64,000 bases of DNA from Gracilaria gracilis (GCA_030374805.1 JARGSG010000241.1:1-64000); one strand, 5' to 3'. Numbered from the stretch's first letter, positions 22,501 through 33,710 are shown. Translations and numbers: made by a program. Notes: generated by a model from the letters alone, not told the origin.

Positions 22501-24659
22501 CTCGGGATCTATTGCCGTCGGAACTTCGCTCCCTTGGGAAATAGTGCGCAGTGGCCTTCAAAATCCACACCAGTCCCTCGAGCATAGACCCCTTCGGGAA
22601 AACTACTTCGAGAAAATCTCGCTCTCGAGTTTTACCTATCTGGGAAGGCAATGATACCCAATGGGACGAACACCTGGACATCCACAGCGAGTGATTCAGT
22701 ATCGCGCATATTCGAAAAGGACCAAACGGGACTGAACTGGAGGATGGTGAAGCGCCTACAGAAGGATGGAATTGATCGCAAAGAACCCACGCGGGATCGG
22801 ACGGGCAATGGAACGGACTATGCATGAGCAAATTCCGAGGATGTTGGACCTCGCAGCGCAGACTGCGGATTGACCACGCGTGTACTGCGACTCTCTTGGG
22901 TACAGGGGACCATCAAAGGGCACGTTCCCACACCGGGAAGGAAGGCAAAGAGCTCTTGCACACGTCTACCCAGGTCAACCCAAGTAGGCCTACAGTGCAT
23001 CACGCAATTATGCCGCGTTTTCCGTCGTTGTGACCAGTACCCGTGCGGGAATATGTCCAACATTCTGCCAGACAGCTCCGTCTCGCATCTCCATACCCGC
23101 AGGGGACTCCAATATTGTCATAGGTCATGCCTCGCAATGGTGGTCTGTTCCAAGCCCGCGTTGGGACTGGTTCAAGTTGGAGGGTTCGAAATTCTTCCGC
23201 CTTTTTGCCGTCTGCGAGCACCCTGAAAGGGACAACCAAGACTGCCTGACAGTGTGGGTTTGCGCTCGTTCTCCACCTGATTGAAACTGTCACCCGATGC
23301 GCAATATTGGGATCCGATGGGAACAACCCAATCACGAGGGTGACGCCGCACCGCCCCAGGGACTGCCTGCAGCGTAAGATGAATGCGTCGCCTGGTCACG
23401 ACAATGAATACAGTCGTATTGCCCATTCTGGGACTACAATTGCGCAGCTCTATGGCTATACGGTGTCTTGGCAAAGCGATGCCGAAAAAGTCTACGTATA
23501 CCTGCCCATCCGGAATGCACCTGTCTACATGGCCCACGGTCGATACCGTTTCCACTTTCAAGGCAGCCCAAATTGCTGCAGATGTGCGATCTCCGCCCCA
23601 CTTGGGATTGCTACGACGCAAAGAAACCTCACCCGTTCGGGACGCCTAGGCTACGCATGGGCCTTCATTGGCTCTTGTTCTGGGGTACGTACTGAGTCGC
23701 GCCGGTTCGCGTTCATCGTTGGAGTTATTCCCTGGCTGGGACTACACGGTCACGCTCCATGGTACTGCTTCATACCCTGACTTCAGTGGAACCCCACTTG
23801 GCGTCTATCAGCGCGTTGCGTGCCCGTGGGGAGTGCTCAGAGCAGCACACACGTCGCTCTGTCACTGCTCTGGACTTGTCCTACTTGGGAATTAATGGGT
23901 TCAGTGACATTTTGCGCACCCATTTGAACTTCCTCGATAGGACGTTACGCTGGGATCAGCCCGCCATTTCCACTCTCTCTCGGGACGTGCTCAATTTCAC
24001 GCTTGCCGTGTCCCGTCACCATCGTCGCACCCTGGTGGGACTCTGTATGTTCGGAAGGTAGCTGCTCGCTCGGTTCGTGAGGTCGCTGTGGCTCGTTTTT
24101 ACAACCCATACGGGACTCTTGGTGTCTGAAACTCAGTACGTTCGTGTTTGACCTGTATGCAACCTCCCCAGGTGGGACTGCAATGACGCGGTACGTGACG
24201 AAGCATATGGGTACCAGAATGTTCTCAACAGGAGAACCTGTCCATACCATTCTGTCGCCCCTACGGAACTTCTTTGGTTTCACGCTCGCCGTGGCGCCTC
24301 AGGTGTTAGACCGCAAGGGATTGTGGACGTCCGGAACTCGGTTCTTCGCCATGTGTCCCTGGAGAATGCTGGTCGGTCGTGCAGCCTTTCATGGGACTCT
24401 ATTCGTCTGCGATTCGTCTCATCGCTACCGTGCTCGTTGGCCGCCCTCTTGGGAATTCGGTGTACAAATAATTGTGCTCCATAGTGTTGAATGGTGTGCC
24501 GCGTAGGCCGCTCTCCCTGCAGGGGCATTTTGTATCCCTCGTTGGCGCTCGATGGTTACCCAAATGAGATCTTAGCGGATTCAATGGTTGTAGTTGTATG
24601 CGTTTGCACTCGCGATTACTCCCCCGCATGGGAATGTTTTGCCAGCCTTGGGACGAGGC
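19509..24659 (+). other. non-coding interior of LARD-like element, dense in GGGA motifs
   Basis: About 5.1 kb with no ORF resembling a known protein. The strand that would be element RNA contains very many short blocks of the form CC-N(3-6)-TGGGA(A/C/T). In 22300-22800 GGGA occurs 11 times, about five times chance, at irregular 17-110 bp spacing. The opposite-strand motif is much rarer. A structural or packaging role is speculation. Confidence 0.55.
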
Positions 24660-24666
24660 CAGCCCT

Positions 24667-24677
24667 AAGAAGGGGAG
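24667..24677 (+). promoter_or_regulatory. polypurine tract of LARD-like element
   Basis: AAGAAGGGGAG lies two bases before the 3' LTR. Confidence 0.7.
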
Positions 24678-24679
24678 TC

Positions 24680-25104
24680 TGTAGTGCAATAGAATCAGCC
24701 CATATTGGGTACGCATAGTAGCATAGTAGTAGTTTAGTGTGCACAAGGTGCCCCTCAGGGTGTCCACGTGTAGGGCCCATGCACTGTGTTGTGCCAGTCC
24801 TCAGTGACCCCCTTTGTAGGTATATTGTTTATTCATTTTCGACACGCGGCTGCTGTCCCCGGAGATGCACTTAAGCACCTCCCACTGGGCAGAGCTGACC
24901 GTCGTAAACCTCAAGCACCCCCTAGCCGATTCTTCATCGTCTTGTTTCCCATAGGGTCGTTCCGCCGCCGCTACCGGTGCTGCACGTCTGTCTCGTGCCC
25001 CGTTGTTATCGTCGCTGCACGCTCCTTTGTCCTCACTTGGGTGCTGCGCATAGTATCCCTATTTCTTGGCCATTGTCGATACTTACTCGCGTGAGTGTAC
25101 TTCA
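24680..25104 (+). repeat. 3' LTR of LARD-like element (425 bp)
   Basis: The same length as the 5' LTR, with a handful of substitutions. It is followed directly by the TGAAT duplication. Confidence 0.9.
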
Positions 25105-25550
25105 TGAATGCCTGGGAAATGAGGGAGAAATCCAAATACGAGAAGGGATTGGACGAGGCCTTCGGGGTTCATGGTATCGTTCATAGCTTTGACACCAGTA
25201 GCGAGAATGGGATCATCATCTTTAATATCTGCATCGTATTTAATTTTGTTAAAGATACGACGTAGGGGTGCGTGATAACGTTCACCGGCACCGATTGAGT
25301 TATGGCTTTCCACGCCAGATAGGCGGAAGTCAATTCCAAACTCATCCAGTTTGTTTTTCCACTTCGGCGAAATAAAAACAGATCCTTGATCACAAGGGAT
25401 CGAGTCCGGGTATCCAGTGTAAATCTGAACCCAACAGTTGAGAAAAGTATTCCAGATATCATCCAGTGATTGTCCTTCGAGGAATCGAGCGGCACTGAAG
25501 TGTGTGTGAATATCAACTACATGTAGCACGGCCTTCTTATTAATTGTCAA
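25105..25550 (-). pseudogene. pol: copia integrase core
   Basis: The segment contains the integrase catalytic residues: Asp in HVVDIHTHFSA, Asp in PCDQGSVFIS and Glu in SIGAGERYHAPLRRIF. It runs directly into the inserted LTR element and continues in frame at 18196. Upstream, a frame change near 25650 separates it from the zinc-binding part of integrase. Confidence 0.85.
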
Positions 25551-25579
25551 TAAGTATATAGCTAGGTCCTGGTTGAAGA

Positions 25580-26200
25580 TTACACCATGTGGGAATGAAA
25601 CGGGAAAGCCCTGTGGTTTTGAAGTGAAACGTTGACACGTCTGACAAGCTTTGCTAATGGAAGTAAGCAGTTCTCTTGTCCCTTGTTTGCTTCTTCTGGT
25701 TTAGCTCGTTTGAGGAGATTGAAAAGCGTTTCCACTGATGGATGATAGAAGTGAAGATGCAAACGACGTAATTCATGTTTGCTGAATAACGTTTGGAATT
25801 CATTCATTTCGAGATAGATATGTCCTAATTTACGTGTCAAAGGCATTTCCCATCCATTCTTGCACACCAACAGGTTCTCGACATTATTGAAGTAGATCTT
25901 TTCTCGATCAAGGAAGTCTAGGCCAAGTAGAAATGGGATTTCACAATCAATAACGTCGACCGTTAGCTTTATGATGCGTCCTTGCGGTGCGAAAATTCGG
26001 ATGGAGATTTGAGCAATGCTGTTGAAAATGTTGTCTCCCAAACGGAACAGAATGTTGCTTTTGCGTTTCTTCATTTCGATACCGTACTTGGTGCATTATG
26101 CTTTAGCTTGCTTATGACCAATGACAGAGCGTTGTGCGCCAATATCGAGACATCCACCATTAAATTCCTCATTAAAAGAGAATTCCAACTCGTCCTTTGA
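25580..26200 (-). pseudogene. pol: copia protease and integrase zinc-binding segment
   Basis: The retropepsin motif CLDIGAQRSVIG lies at about 26115-26150, and its partner IPFLLGLDFLD lies at about 25900-25935. The integrase HHCC region follows, with HELRRLHLHFYHPS and, in a shifted frame near 25640, CQTCQRF. The frames 26074-25580 and 25550-25105 differ, and the protease motif is separated from the larger frame by a stop near 26100, so the gene is broken in at least two places. Confidence 0.75.
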
Positions 26201-26574
26201 TACCAAAAAGCACGTAAATTTGCGTTTCAAATATCTTCGAAGTTTATGTGCTGTACCTTTTGGAACACTGTGAAGTTTGCGTTTCAGTGCACCTTTGCGA
26301 GTTTGGCCAAAGTCCAGAGGTGAGTTGGAGTTGTCGATGTCAAACTGCGTGTAGCAAGTCTTGAAAGGATCGGGCTAGTCGTCAATGATTTCGCCGGAGT
26401 CAGAATCTCTTTCGTTATTAGCCTCTAAGGCATCATCGGGCACATCTTTTGTTTCGAAGAATGTGTTCGGGTCTTCAAAATCTGATTTATCCTCACTACC
26501 ATCCTGGGTTTGGGTGCAAAGCTCGTACATTACGTGTTTGAAGGCTTTGTTCTGTGTGTTGAATTTACCAGAAC

Positions 26575-26989
26575 CCCAGTGGAAATCTGAGATACACATG
26601 TGATATGAGTTGGATATATTTGAAGCAGAATTTGTAAGGTTATGATACAATTCAGATACGTTTTTAGTATATGGTTGAATTAGATATCATATTTGGGTGA
26701 GTCTCACGAAAGATCTTGATATGGATCTGATGTATTTAGGGTATAATTTTGAGGGAGATCTGATATGACAAATTTCAAAATATATCGCACTTTTATCGGA
26801 AATGTAGAAAAAAGTACCAAAGATATATCACATATATATCAGTTCTACTTATAGAATATATCAAAAGTTAACGGAACTGTATCCTTTCCAAATATCTTTC
26901 ATATCTGTACGATAAAAGTCTCATTCTAATCCTACGTCCTGCAGAGATATCAAATCAATATCCAACCAGTATCACAGATTTCCACTGGG
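26575..26989. mobile_element. 415-bp MITE family, copy 1
   Basis: It is bounded by CCCAGTGGAAATCTG and its inverted copy. It is flanked by GAAC on the left and AAC on the right, compatible with a slightly eroded duplication. Inserted in the copia element. Confidence 0.85.
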
Positions 26990-29082
26990 AACGTTCGGAC
27001 GTTAAAGATGTTGTACCTTACGGGAGGCGACTGTGGCGAGATCCTGGGGGTTCTTACAATTTCTGATTACGTGACCTTCTTCACCACATCCAAAGCAGAT
27101 TACATTCTTGCGGAAGCGATAGTTGTTTCGATAGTTCTTTCGATTATGTTTGTATCGGCCGTAACGAGCGGGAGGGCCAGAATTGTAATTTGTGTCGAAC
27201 AGTTTGGACTTGGATGAGAAACCATTGGGTTGGTTTCCTTCCGAACTATCTTCTCTTCATTCTCACGTTAAATCGAACATTCCAATTGGGTGTAGAATTC
27301 TTGGAAGTTACCCAGTGGAAATCTGAGATACACATGTGATATGATTTCGATATATTTGAAGCAGAATTTGTAAGGTTATGATACAATTCAGATACGTTTT
27401 TAGTATATGGTTGAATTAGATATCATATTTGGGTGAGTCTCACGAAAGGTCTTGATATGCATCTGATGTATTTACGGTATATTTTGAGGAAGATCTGATT
27501 TGACAAATTTCAGAATATATCGCACTTTTATCGGAAATGTAGGAAATAGTACCAAAGATATATCACATATATATCAGTTCTACTTATGGAATATATCAAA
27601 AGTTATCGGAACTGTATCCTTTCTAAATATATTTCATATCTGTACGATAAAAGTCTCATTCTAATCCTACGTCCTGCAGAGATATCATATCAATATCCAA
27701 CCTGTATCACAGATTTCCACTGGGGTTAAGCTGTTCGGTATCCAAACGCGCAATAGGGAGAGTGGCCCAAATGTTGCCGACAACGGCTTTACGGAGAAAT
27801 CCAATACGACAGGCTTCAGACTGACAATGAGCAGGACCTTGCGGTGCAAGTTTAGAAATGTCAGCTTCAAGTGTTTCCAAAGCCTTGGTACTGCTGTCTT
27901 CGTTTTTCTCGTAACTTTCAAAACGGATGGCGTTCAATTGGTTTTCAATTCGTTTCCTTCGTGCAGTAGAATTGTATTGGTTTTCCATGAGATCATTTGC
28001 CATATCGAGTGAATCAACACGATCGAATATCTTTTGCACGAAAAATCTCCTAGCCTTGTCACGAAGGATATGGTGCATTAAGAAAATTTGCCTGTCCGAG
28101 GGAACATCGTAGTCAGCCAGGGCTAATTTGTATTCCCTAAAGAATTCTTCCCAAGAGTCACCAATTGCTCCAGAAAATTTAGAGGAGTTGTCTTTGAAGC
28201 GCATTGCCACACTGTGTGCTAATTTTGAATTATTAGGCTTTGACTCATTCCGATTAGGAGGGTGGTCCTGAGAATTTTGACGATGAGTTCGAATGTGTAT
28301 GGTGTTGACATGCGCAAGTGCTTCAGGAGGGGAATTGGTGGTGGGAGGGATTGTACTAGTGGAAGGGGGGTTAACAAGGCGGAAAGAAATAGGATTCTCA
28401 ACAGGTGGTTGTGCCTGTGGCGAAAGAATGCCTTGTGAGTCGTCAAGTAATTTCATAGCTGTATTAATATCTTCATGGTTGATTTAAATTGTATGAGGAA
28501 GACGAGGGGGTGTAAAGTTTGAATTACTGGAGAGGTTTCCACCAAGTCGAGTAATGAGCCTAGCCAAAGAGCTGAATAAACTCAGATTTTGAGTTACTTC
28601 ACGCTGAAATAACTGCTCGGGTGTGAAATCATTGCGAAGTTCTCGAACAATTTGATTTCCGGTGAGGTTTGGAATATCCAGTTGATAGGATCGAATAGCT
28701 TCCCAAAGATTACGGTGCGGTTCATTGTGTATGATCAAATGTTCTCCAAAAAGGTTCGTGTGAATATTTGATAGCCCATATTGAGAGATGTGGGGAATTG
28801 ATGATCCCGGGGGAGGAAAAGTGAACAAAGCGGAAGATTGGGGATAGTACCCGGAGGGACAATGGAATGACGATGAATTGATACGTTATTCGTAGGCATC
28901 GTGGAACTAGGCGAGTCCGTGTTACGATTGATTGGAGTCCTTATGGAAACTTCTGGATTGGAAGGTCTTGGGTTTGAAGGCCCAACCGTTGATCCTGATT
29001 CGGGGTGGGAACCGGTTGGGTTTCGTTCTCCTGCCTGCTGCGAGTTTCTCGGAGGGACACTTGGGGTCCTTGACTGAAGCAC
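26990..29082 (-). pseudogene. gag: copia gag, interrupted by MITE copy 2 and stops
   Basis: A Pro-rich N-terminus (29082-28830) leads, after a frame change near 28825, into a capsid-like region (28828-27725). That region has NSSKFSGAIGDSWEEFFREY, RDKARRFFVQKI and a helix-rich C-terminus. TAA at 28484-28486 breaks it. MITE copy 2 interrupts the frame at 27724; removing it with one 4-bp duplication restores the frame (LNFQEFYTQLE), which then meets a TAA near 27268. A CX2CX4HX4C zinc knuckle (CFGCGEEGHVIRNC) is encoded at 27097-27056. An acidic linker continues beyond MITE copy 1 (26574-26375) toward the protease. Confidence 0.8.
27311..27724. mobile_element. 415-bp MITE family, copy 2
   Basis: It has the same ends and orientation as copy 1 and a perfect 4-bp duplication GTTA (27307-27310 and 27725-27728). 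Confidence 0.92.
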
Positions 29083-29417
29083 AGGAGGGGTTGACGGTCA
29101 TAAACCATATTTGAAATTTTCAAGTTTTCCTCTAATGAAAAATCGAAACTTCAAAAATGTTCAAAAATAAATTATTATACTTTAAACCTTGCAAAATTTT
29201 GGCTAGTATTAAAATAATAAGCTATAATTTGTTGCTTTGTAATGTTTTTTGTTTATTTTTTGTTAATTGTTGATGGGTTTTATGTTTTTTACTTGGGTTT
29301 TTGTGGTTTTGAAGAAGTTTATATCGAGAAAGCTAGAAGAGGTAAAGAAAATATTGGTAAATGTGCAAAAGAACTAATTTACTTTAGGTTATTCACAACA
29401 TTTTGGTGGCGGCGGCC

Positions 29418-30213
29418 TTAGCGGTGGCGTTCCAATTCGATCTTTGTTTTGAATGACTGCCCACAAGGTCCACACGACCTCTCGTCCACGGGGATGGTCT
29501 GGCGTGTGTAAGCGTGATGTTTCCGGCCCTTCAAGTGCACCCTGTAAGTTACCCGAGTGTGGCTGACAGATCCGCAGTCGCAAGTAAAAATTTTCTTATT
29601 CTTTACTTTTTTTTGCTTCGCAATTGCCACGCGTTCGATGTGTATGGCGGCGCCGCCGTCGATGCGCTTTATGCCACGTGGGGGTGACAGAAAGGCTGCA
29701 GCTGTACTGTAGGGGGTGACGCGCCGTGCTGCACCGGCAACAATGCGGGGGTAGAACGGATATGTCTCGATGCGCCGTGGCACGTGCCTCGGGTGGGGCG
29801 TTTGGGCGGGCGGGGAGGAGGCGGCAGCGAGGGTGACTTTCGAAATCCGTCGTCGTCGGCAGACGCGGTGGACCACGCGGGGGTGACCGGGCGAGGCGCT
29901 GCGTCGGAGGGTCCTGGAGAGGTGGGACCGGTGTGGAGGGGTTCGTCAGACGGGGCGGGTGACAGCCGTAGCGGCGAGGGTGTGAAGGGGCAGTAGCAAT
30001 TGGCCTTAATGTAGGGATCGATTTTGATGGCTTCTAAACCCAAAACGGCGGGGTACGGGGGGTCTCCGGAGGGGAAGGGTACTCCGTAGAGGATGACACT
30101 GGGTAGAAGAACGTAGGGTTCGTACGCAGTCGTAGCGAGTGTTTTGAGTACTAAAACTTACTTTAAACTCTTTGTATTAGAGACAGCAGGCTCGAACGCA
30201 GTAGAAGACATTA
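29418..30213 (-). other. leader ORFs of copia element with C2H2-like fingers
   Basis: Between the 5' LTR and gag on the minus strand lie overlapping open frames. One (about 30157-29669) reads ...PYPAVLGLEAIKIDPYIK... into a Pro-rich tail. The other (29876-29418) ends with two finger-like units: FTCDCGS...VHLKGRKHH, and a Cys pair ending in IELERHR. A short ATG-led segment upstream (about 30213) and a GTAAG near 30160 hint at splicing. Copia elements do not normally carry such a domain, so this may be transduced host sequence, now decayed. About 270 bp of AT-rich DNA (29120-29400) separate it from gag. No specific family is claimed. Confidence 0.4.
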
Positions 30214-30287
30214 TAGGTGAACTTATACTGGGTAGTAGTAGACTGCAGAGTAGGCTCGATGCGCAGAAATGCGGCTTGATTCGCGAA

Positions 30288-30954
30288 TGTGGCGCAAAGT
30301 GCGCAGATGAAAGGTTGAATAAAAAGGATGCTTGTTGTTGATGACTGACCCTAGGAAAAAAGTTTTTATAAATGGCGCATTACGTTTTGCAAAAAGTAAC
30401 AAATGGCATAGAAAGCCGTTGCTTTTATTGAAGAGATGGCGTATAAATTTCACGATTCACGCCATTTTACCGCAATTTATAGCATGATGTCGACAAAGAT
30501 TTACGCCAGTTTTGACACTTTTCATAAATGGCGTACAAATATTGAATAACAGTTAATACCTCGAAAACGAGTGCTGAGAACTTATTCATTATTTGTACGC
30601 CAAATATGAAATGTGTCAAAAATGGCGTAAATCTTTGTCTACAGCATGCTATAAATGGTGGTGAAATGGCGTGAATCGTGAAATTTATAAGCCATCTCTT
30701 CAATAAAAGCAACGGTTTTCTACGCCATTTGTTACTTTTTGCAAAACGTAATGCGCCATTTCTAAAAACTTTTTTCCTAGCGTGAGTGTGTGTGCTCGTC
30801 AAAAGAGAGTTGCCTCTCTGTCTTTTCCTTTTATACTACTCTACGACTACTTCTCTGAAGACAAAAACAGTCTGTTTACGTCTGTAGTTACCGTTCCTGT
30901 AGTTTCTTGCAAGGTGCCACCCACGGAGTTGGGCTGGCGCCTGATATGGCTACA
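30288..30954 (-). repeat. 5' LTR of copia element, split by a MITE
   Basis: Without the 434-bp insert and its 3-bp duplication it is 230 bp, against 229 bp for the other LTR. Confidence 0.9.
30349..30782. mobile_element. 434-bp fold-back MITE with CCCTAG-type ends
   Basis: The ends are CCCTAGGAAAAAAG and the inverted CGCTAGGAAAAAAG, inside a 3-bp TGA duplication (30346-30348 and 30783-30785). Most of its length is one long imperfect palindrome with several ATGGCG/CGCCAT units. The ends, unit motif and duplication length match the 19-kb transposon at 36370-55486. Confidence 0.9.
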
Positions 30955-30959
30955 GTATC

Positions 30960-31629
30960 TCATATTTTTTTGTCATGCTGGACGAAATAGGATCTATACA
31001 GAACACGTAACGGACGTACACATCCTAAGGGATCTCAATTTGTTCACATTCAAACCTTTGTGGCAATTCCGAAACAGGTTTCTATATTAATAGAGACGCG
31101 TACAGAACGTAAGTACACAATTTACATTATCATCGAAAGAGGTCAACATGTAATGGTGTCAGATGAAATGAGTACCACATTTAACGGCCTGGTTCTCCAG
31201 AATGTGACCTCCATAAGTCAAATGCAGTCAATCTCAGACATGCCGAGCCATATTGTGGCAATGACAAAAAACCATATCGCACCTGATACACAAACGCAAA
31301 AATATTAGGACGCAAATATTGAAGCAAATTCTACTCATCACTGAATGCATCACTGTTAAACTGACAGATACTATCGGTTGGCTCAAAATCTATTTTTGAT
31401 TTTATGATACCATGAGTAGTGTTATGCGTAGAATACTGAGATCAATTCCATTGAAGTATAGTAAATGTTTGAATCAAGCTACAGCTCTCACAAAAAATCC
31501 ATCAGACACATCTGCGGGAAACATGTATGGTAGTGATGACGTCTCCATGATGTTAAGTGCAATAAGTTTGCAAGCGTACGTCAGAGCTTCGTAACATCGT
31601 CCTAGTCAAGCACAAAATACTCCCTTGAT
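30960..31629. other. 670 bp without recognised genes
   Basis: Two short frames (31060-31308 and 31412-31594, plus strand) are the only ORFs. Neither shows a known motif. Confidence 0.5.
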
Positions 31630-32043
31630 CCCAGTGGAAATCTGTGATACAAGTCGGATATTGATATGATATCTCTGCAGGACGTAGGATTAGAATGAGA
31701 CTTTTATCGTACAGATATGAAAGATATTTAGAAAGGATACAGTTCCAATAACTTTTGATATATTCCATAAGTGGAACTGATATATATGTGATATATCTTT
31801 GGTACTATTTCCTACATTTCCGATAAAAGTGCGATATATTCTGAAATTTGTCAAATCAGATCTTCCTCAAAATATACCGTAAATACATCAGATGCATATC
31901 AAGACCTTTCGTGAGACTCACCCAAATATGATATCTAGTTCAACAATATACTAAAAACGTATCTGAATTGTATCATAACCTTACAAATTCTGCTTAAAAT
32001 ATATCCAAATAATATCACGTGTGTATCTCAGATTTCCACTGGG
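31630..32043. mobile_element. 415-bp MITE family, copy 3 (reverse)
   Basis: Perfect 4-bp duplication TGAT (31626-31629 and 32044-32047). Opposite orientation to copies 1 and 2. Confidence 0.92.
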
Positions 32044-32362
32044 TGATGCCAAAAAGAGGAACAACCTTTTAGCGTTCTATGCCTGCTCTCTAAATTACAA
32101 ACAGCTAGGAGCAGCAAGATACAAGATTGCGAGACACGTATCTACACACATAAAAATTTGCAGCAGTTGCAAATAGGCACCTTTGGCTTCGTAAACAAGT
32201 GAATGAAAATGGGGTAGCAAAACTCGAGTCAAAATGTAACCGTGCAGCACTTTGGCAGATTTAAGCGACATTTGACACGAGCGCCACACTGAAATTCAAC
32301 CGAAGCTCAATTCAGATCCCGCACCAACTCAGCTCAGCTCCGTCACAACTGCACACTTTAGT

Positions 32363-33659
32363 ATGGCTCCAAAGCGGAACACGGTTCGTCTTACAGAGGG
32401 ATCCGAAGCGGTGAAACGTCTTAGACGATTGTTTCGAAACAGTGAAATTGCCGAAGACGAGAGCGCTAGTGAAGTTCATGGTATGGACCCCGTTTTTAAA
32501 CCGTTCAAACTATCAACCATTTGGCTACGATATGGCAGGATTCGTAAGGAGATGGCCAGCATGCTTCGCAAGTTCGTGCATCACATTTTGCTTAGATTAT
32601 TCTTTCGCTAACTCATCATACTTTGCATAGCACCTCCTTCATCACAATTGATTCAAGAACTGCCGAGGATGAGGAAGATGTTGTGCGTCCAAATCGTAGT
32701 AGTGCGGATGACCGACAAGCGCATAATGAGATGGAAGCAGTCAATGACGATTCAGATACTTCTCTTAAGGAGTTTGTTCCAATTTTTCTCACGTCACAAT
32801 GGGAAGATTCGGAAACTACGGTGCAGCATATCATCGTTCCTATTTTGCTTCCTTCCAGCGAGCAAAAAAAGGATATTGTTGCAAGGGTAGTTGATGAAGG
32901 AACTGTTCTCAGCCTCGCTGTGGAATGGCCGAAGCCAATGACTGACATGAGCCTGCTTCACGGAAAGTGGATCAACAAGCAATTTCATGCTATGCTTCCA
33001 TATCATCTCCCAGTGAAAATCTGTGATACAGGTTGGATATTGATATGATATCTCTGCAGGACGTAGGATTAGAATGAGACTTTTATCGTTCAGGTATGAA
33101 AGGTATCTAGAAAGGATACTGTTCCGATAACTTTTGATATATTCCAGAAGTGAAACTGATATATATGTGATATATCTTTGGTACTATTTCCTACATTTCC
33201 GATAAAAGGGCGATATATTCTGAAATTTGTCATATCAGATCTCCCTCTAAATTATACCCTAAATACATCAGATCCATATCAAGACCTTTCGTGAGACTCA
33301 CCTAAATATGATATCTAATTCAACAATATACTAAAAACGTATCTGAATTGTATCATAACCTTAGAAGTTCTGCTTCAAGTATATCTAACTCATATCACAT
33401 GTGTATCTCAGATTTCCACTGGGATCCGATGATTGCGAGTTTCAAAAGAAGTCTCAAGTGTTTGAGGAACTCCATTTGGACTCCGGTGTATTCAGTTTGC
33501 AGAATTTCTCTTCCTATTTTTGTGGAAACGCATATTCCGCGTCAGGAATTGCTAGACTTTCCTGATGGTTCTAGCATATTTCACCTTGATTTAAGGGCCC
33601 CAGATGACTGCTATGCTGAACAACAAGTATTGTTCGTACTCAAGTACATTAGCTTTTGA
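32363..33659 (+). pseudogene. unrecognised gene disrupted by MITE copy 4
   Basis: A start region (MAPKRNTVRLTEGSEAVKRL, ATG 32363) is open to 32611. An open frame from 32623 to 33008 and another from 33428 to 33659 are separated only by MITE copy 4 and a 4-bp duplication. Removing these 419 bases joins the two into one continuous frame of about 206 codons, which is good evidence that this was a coding gene. The joined part contains IIVPILLPSSEQKKDIVARV and PDGSSIFHLDLRAPDD, giving alternating beta-strand-like hydrophobic patterns. How 32363-32611 connects (intron or frameshift) is unclear. I do not recognise the family; its setting suggests a protein from another mobile element or a host gene. 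Confidence 0.5.
33009..33423. mobile_element. 415-bp MITE family, copy 4 (reverse)
   Basis: It is flanked by ATCT and ATCC, a 4-bp duplication with one later change. It lies in the open frame of the gene at 32363-33659. Confidence 0.92.
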
Positions 33660-33710
33660 ATTGAACCATTGTGCAATAAGTTTACTCTAAAGTTGTATCT
33701 CGTTGGACTC

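Larger units (their letters stand above)
18197..25104 (+). mobile_element. non-autonomous LTR retrotransposon (LARD-like), 6.9 kb
   Basis: Two 425-bp direct repeats, TGTAGTGC...TACTTCA, are flanked by the 5-bp duplication TGAAT (18192-18196 and 25105-25109). They enclose 6058 bp with a primer-binding site and a polypurine tract but no protease, reverse transcriptase or integrase. The LTRs differ at only a few positions, so the insertion is relatively young. It sits within the copia integrase gene. Its primer-binding site equals that of the gypsy element, which suggests gypsy proteins mobilise it in trans (inference). Confidence 0.88.
16013..30954 (-). mobile_element. Ty1/copia retrotransposon with nested insertions
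   Basis: The LTRs at 16013-16241 and 30288-30954 begin TGTGGCGC and end GGCTACA on the plus strand. They are flanked by an identical 5-bp duplication, GTATC (16008-16012 and 30955-30959). On the minus strand the order is gag, protease, integrase, reverse transcriptase, RNase H, the copia order. The body is interrupted by an LTR element (18197-25104) and two 415-bp MITEs. Removing the insertions leaves about 7.2 kb. Reading frames contain stops and shifts, so the copy is inactive. Confidence 0.92.

Noticed and set aside
19843-24767. Numerous 60-155-codon ORFs in the LARD-like interior
   Set aside because: They lie in all frames with no shared domain or codon pattern; the repeated GGGA motif explains recurring dipeptides.
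16013-30954. Treating 16013-16241 and 30288-30954 as an unrelated dispersed repeat
   Set aside because: The TG...CA ends, identical GTATC flanks, and copia genes with a purine tract between them identify them as the LTRs of one element.
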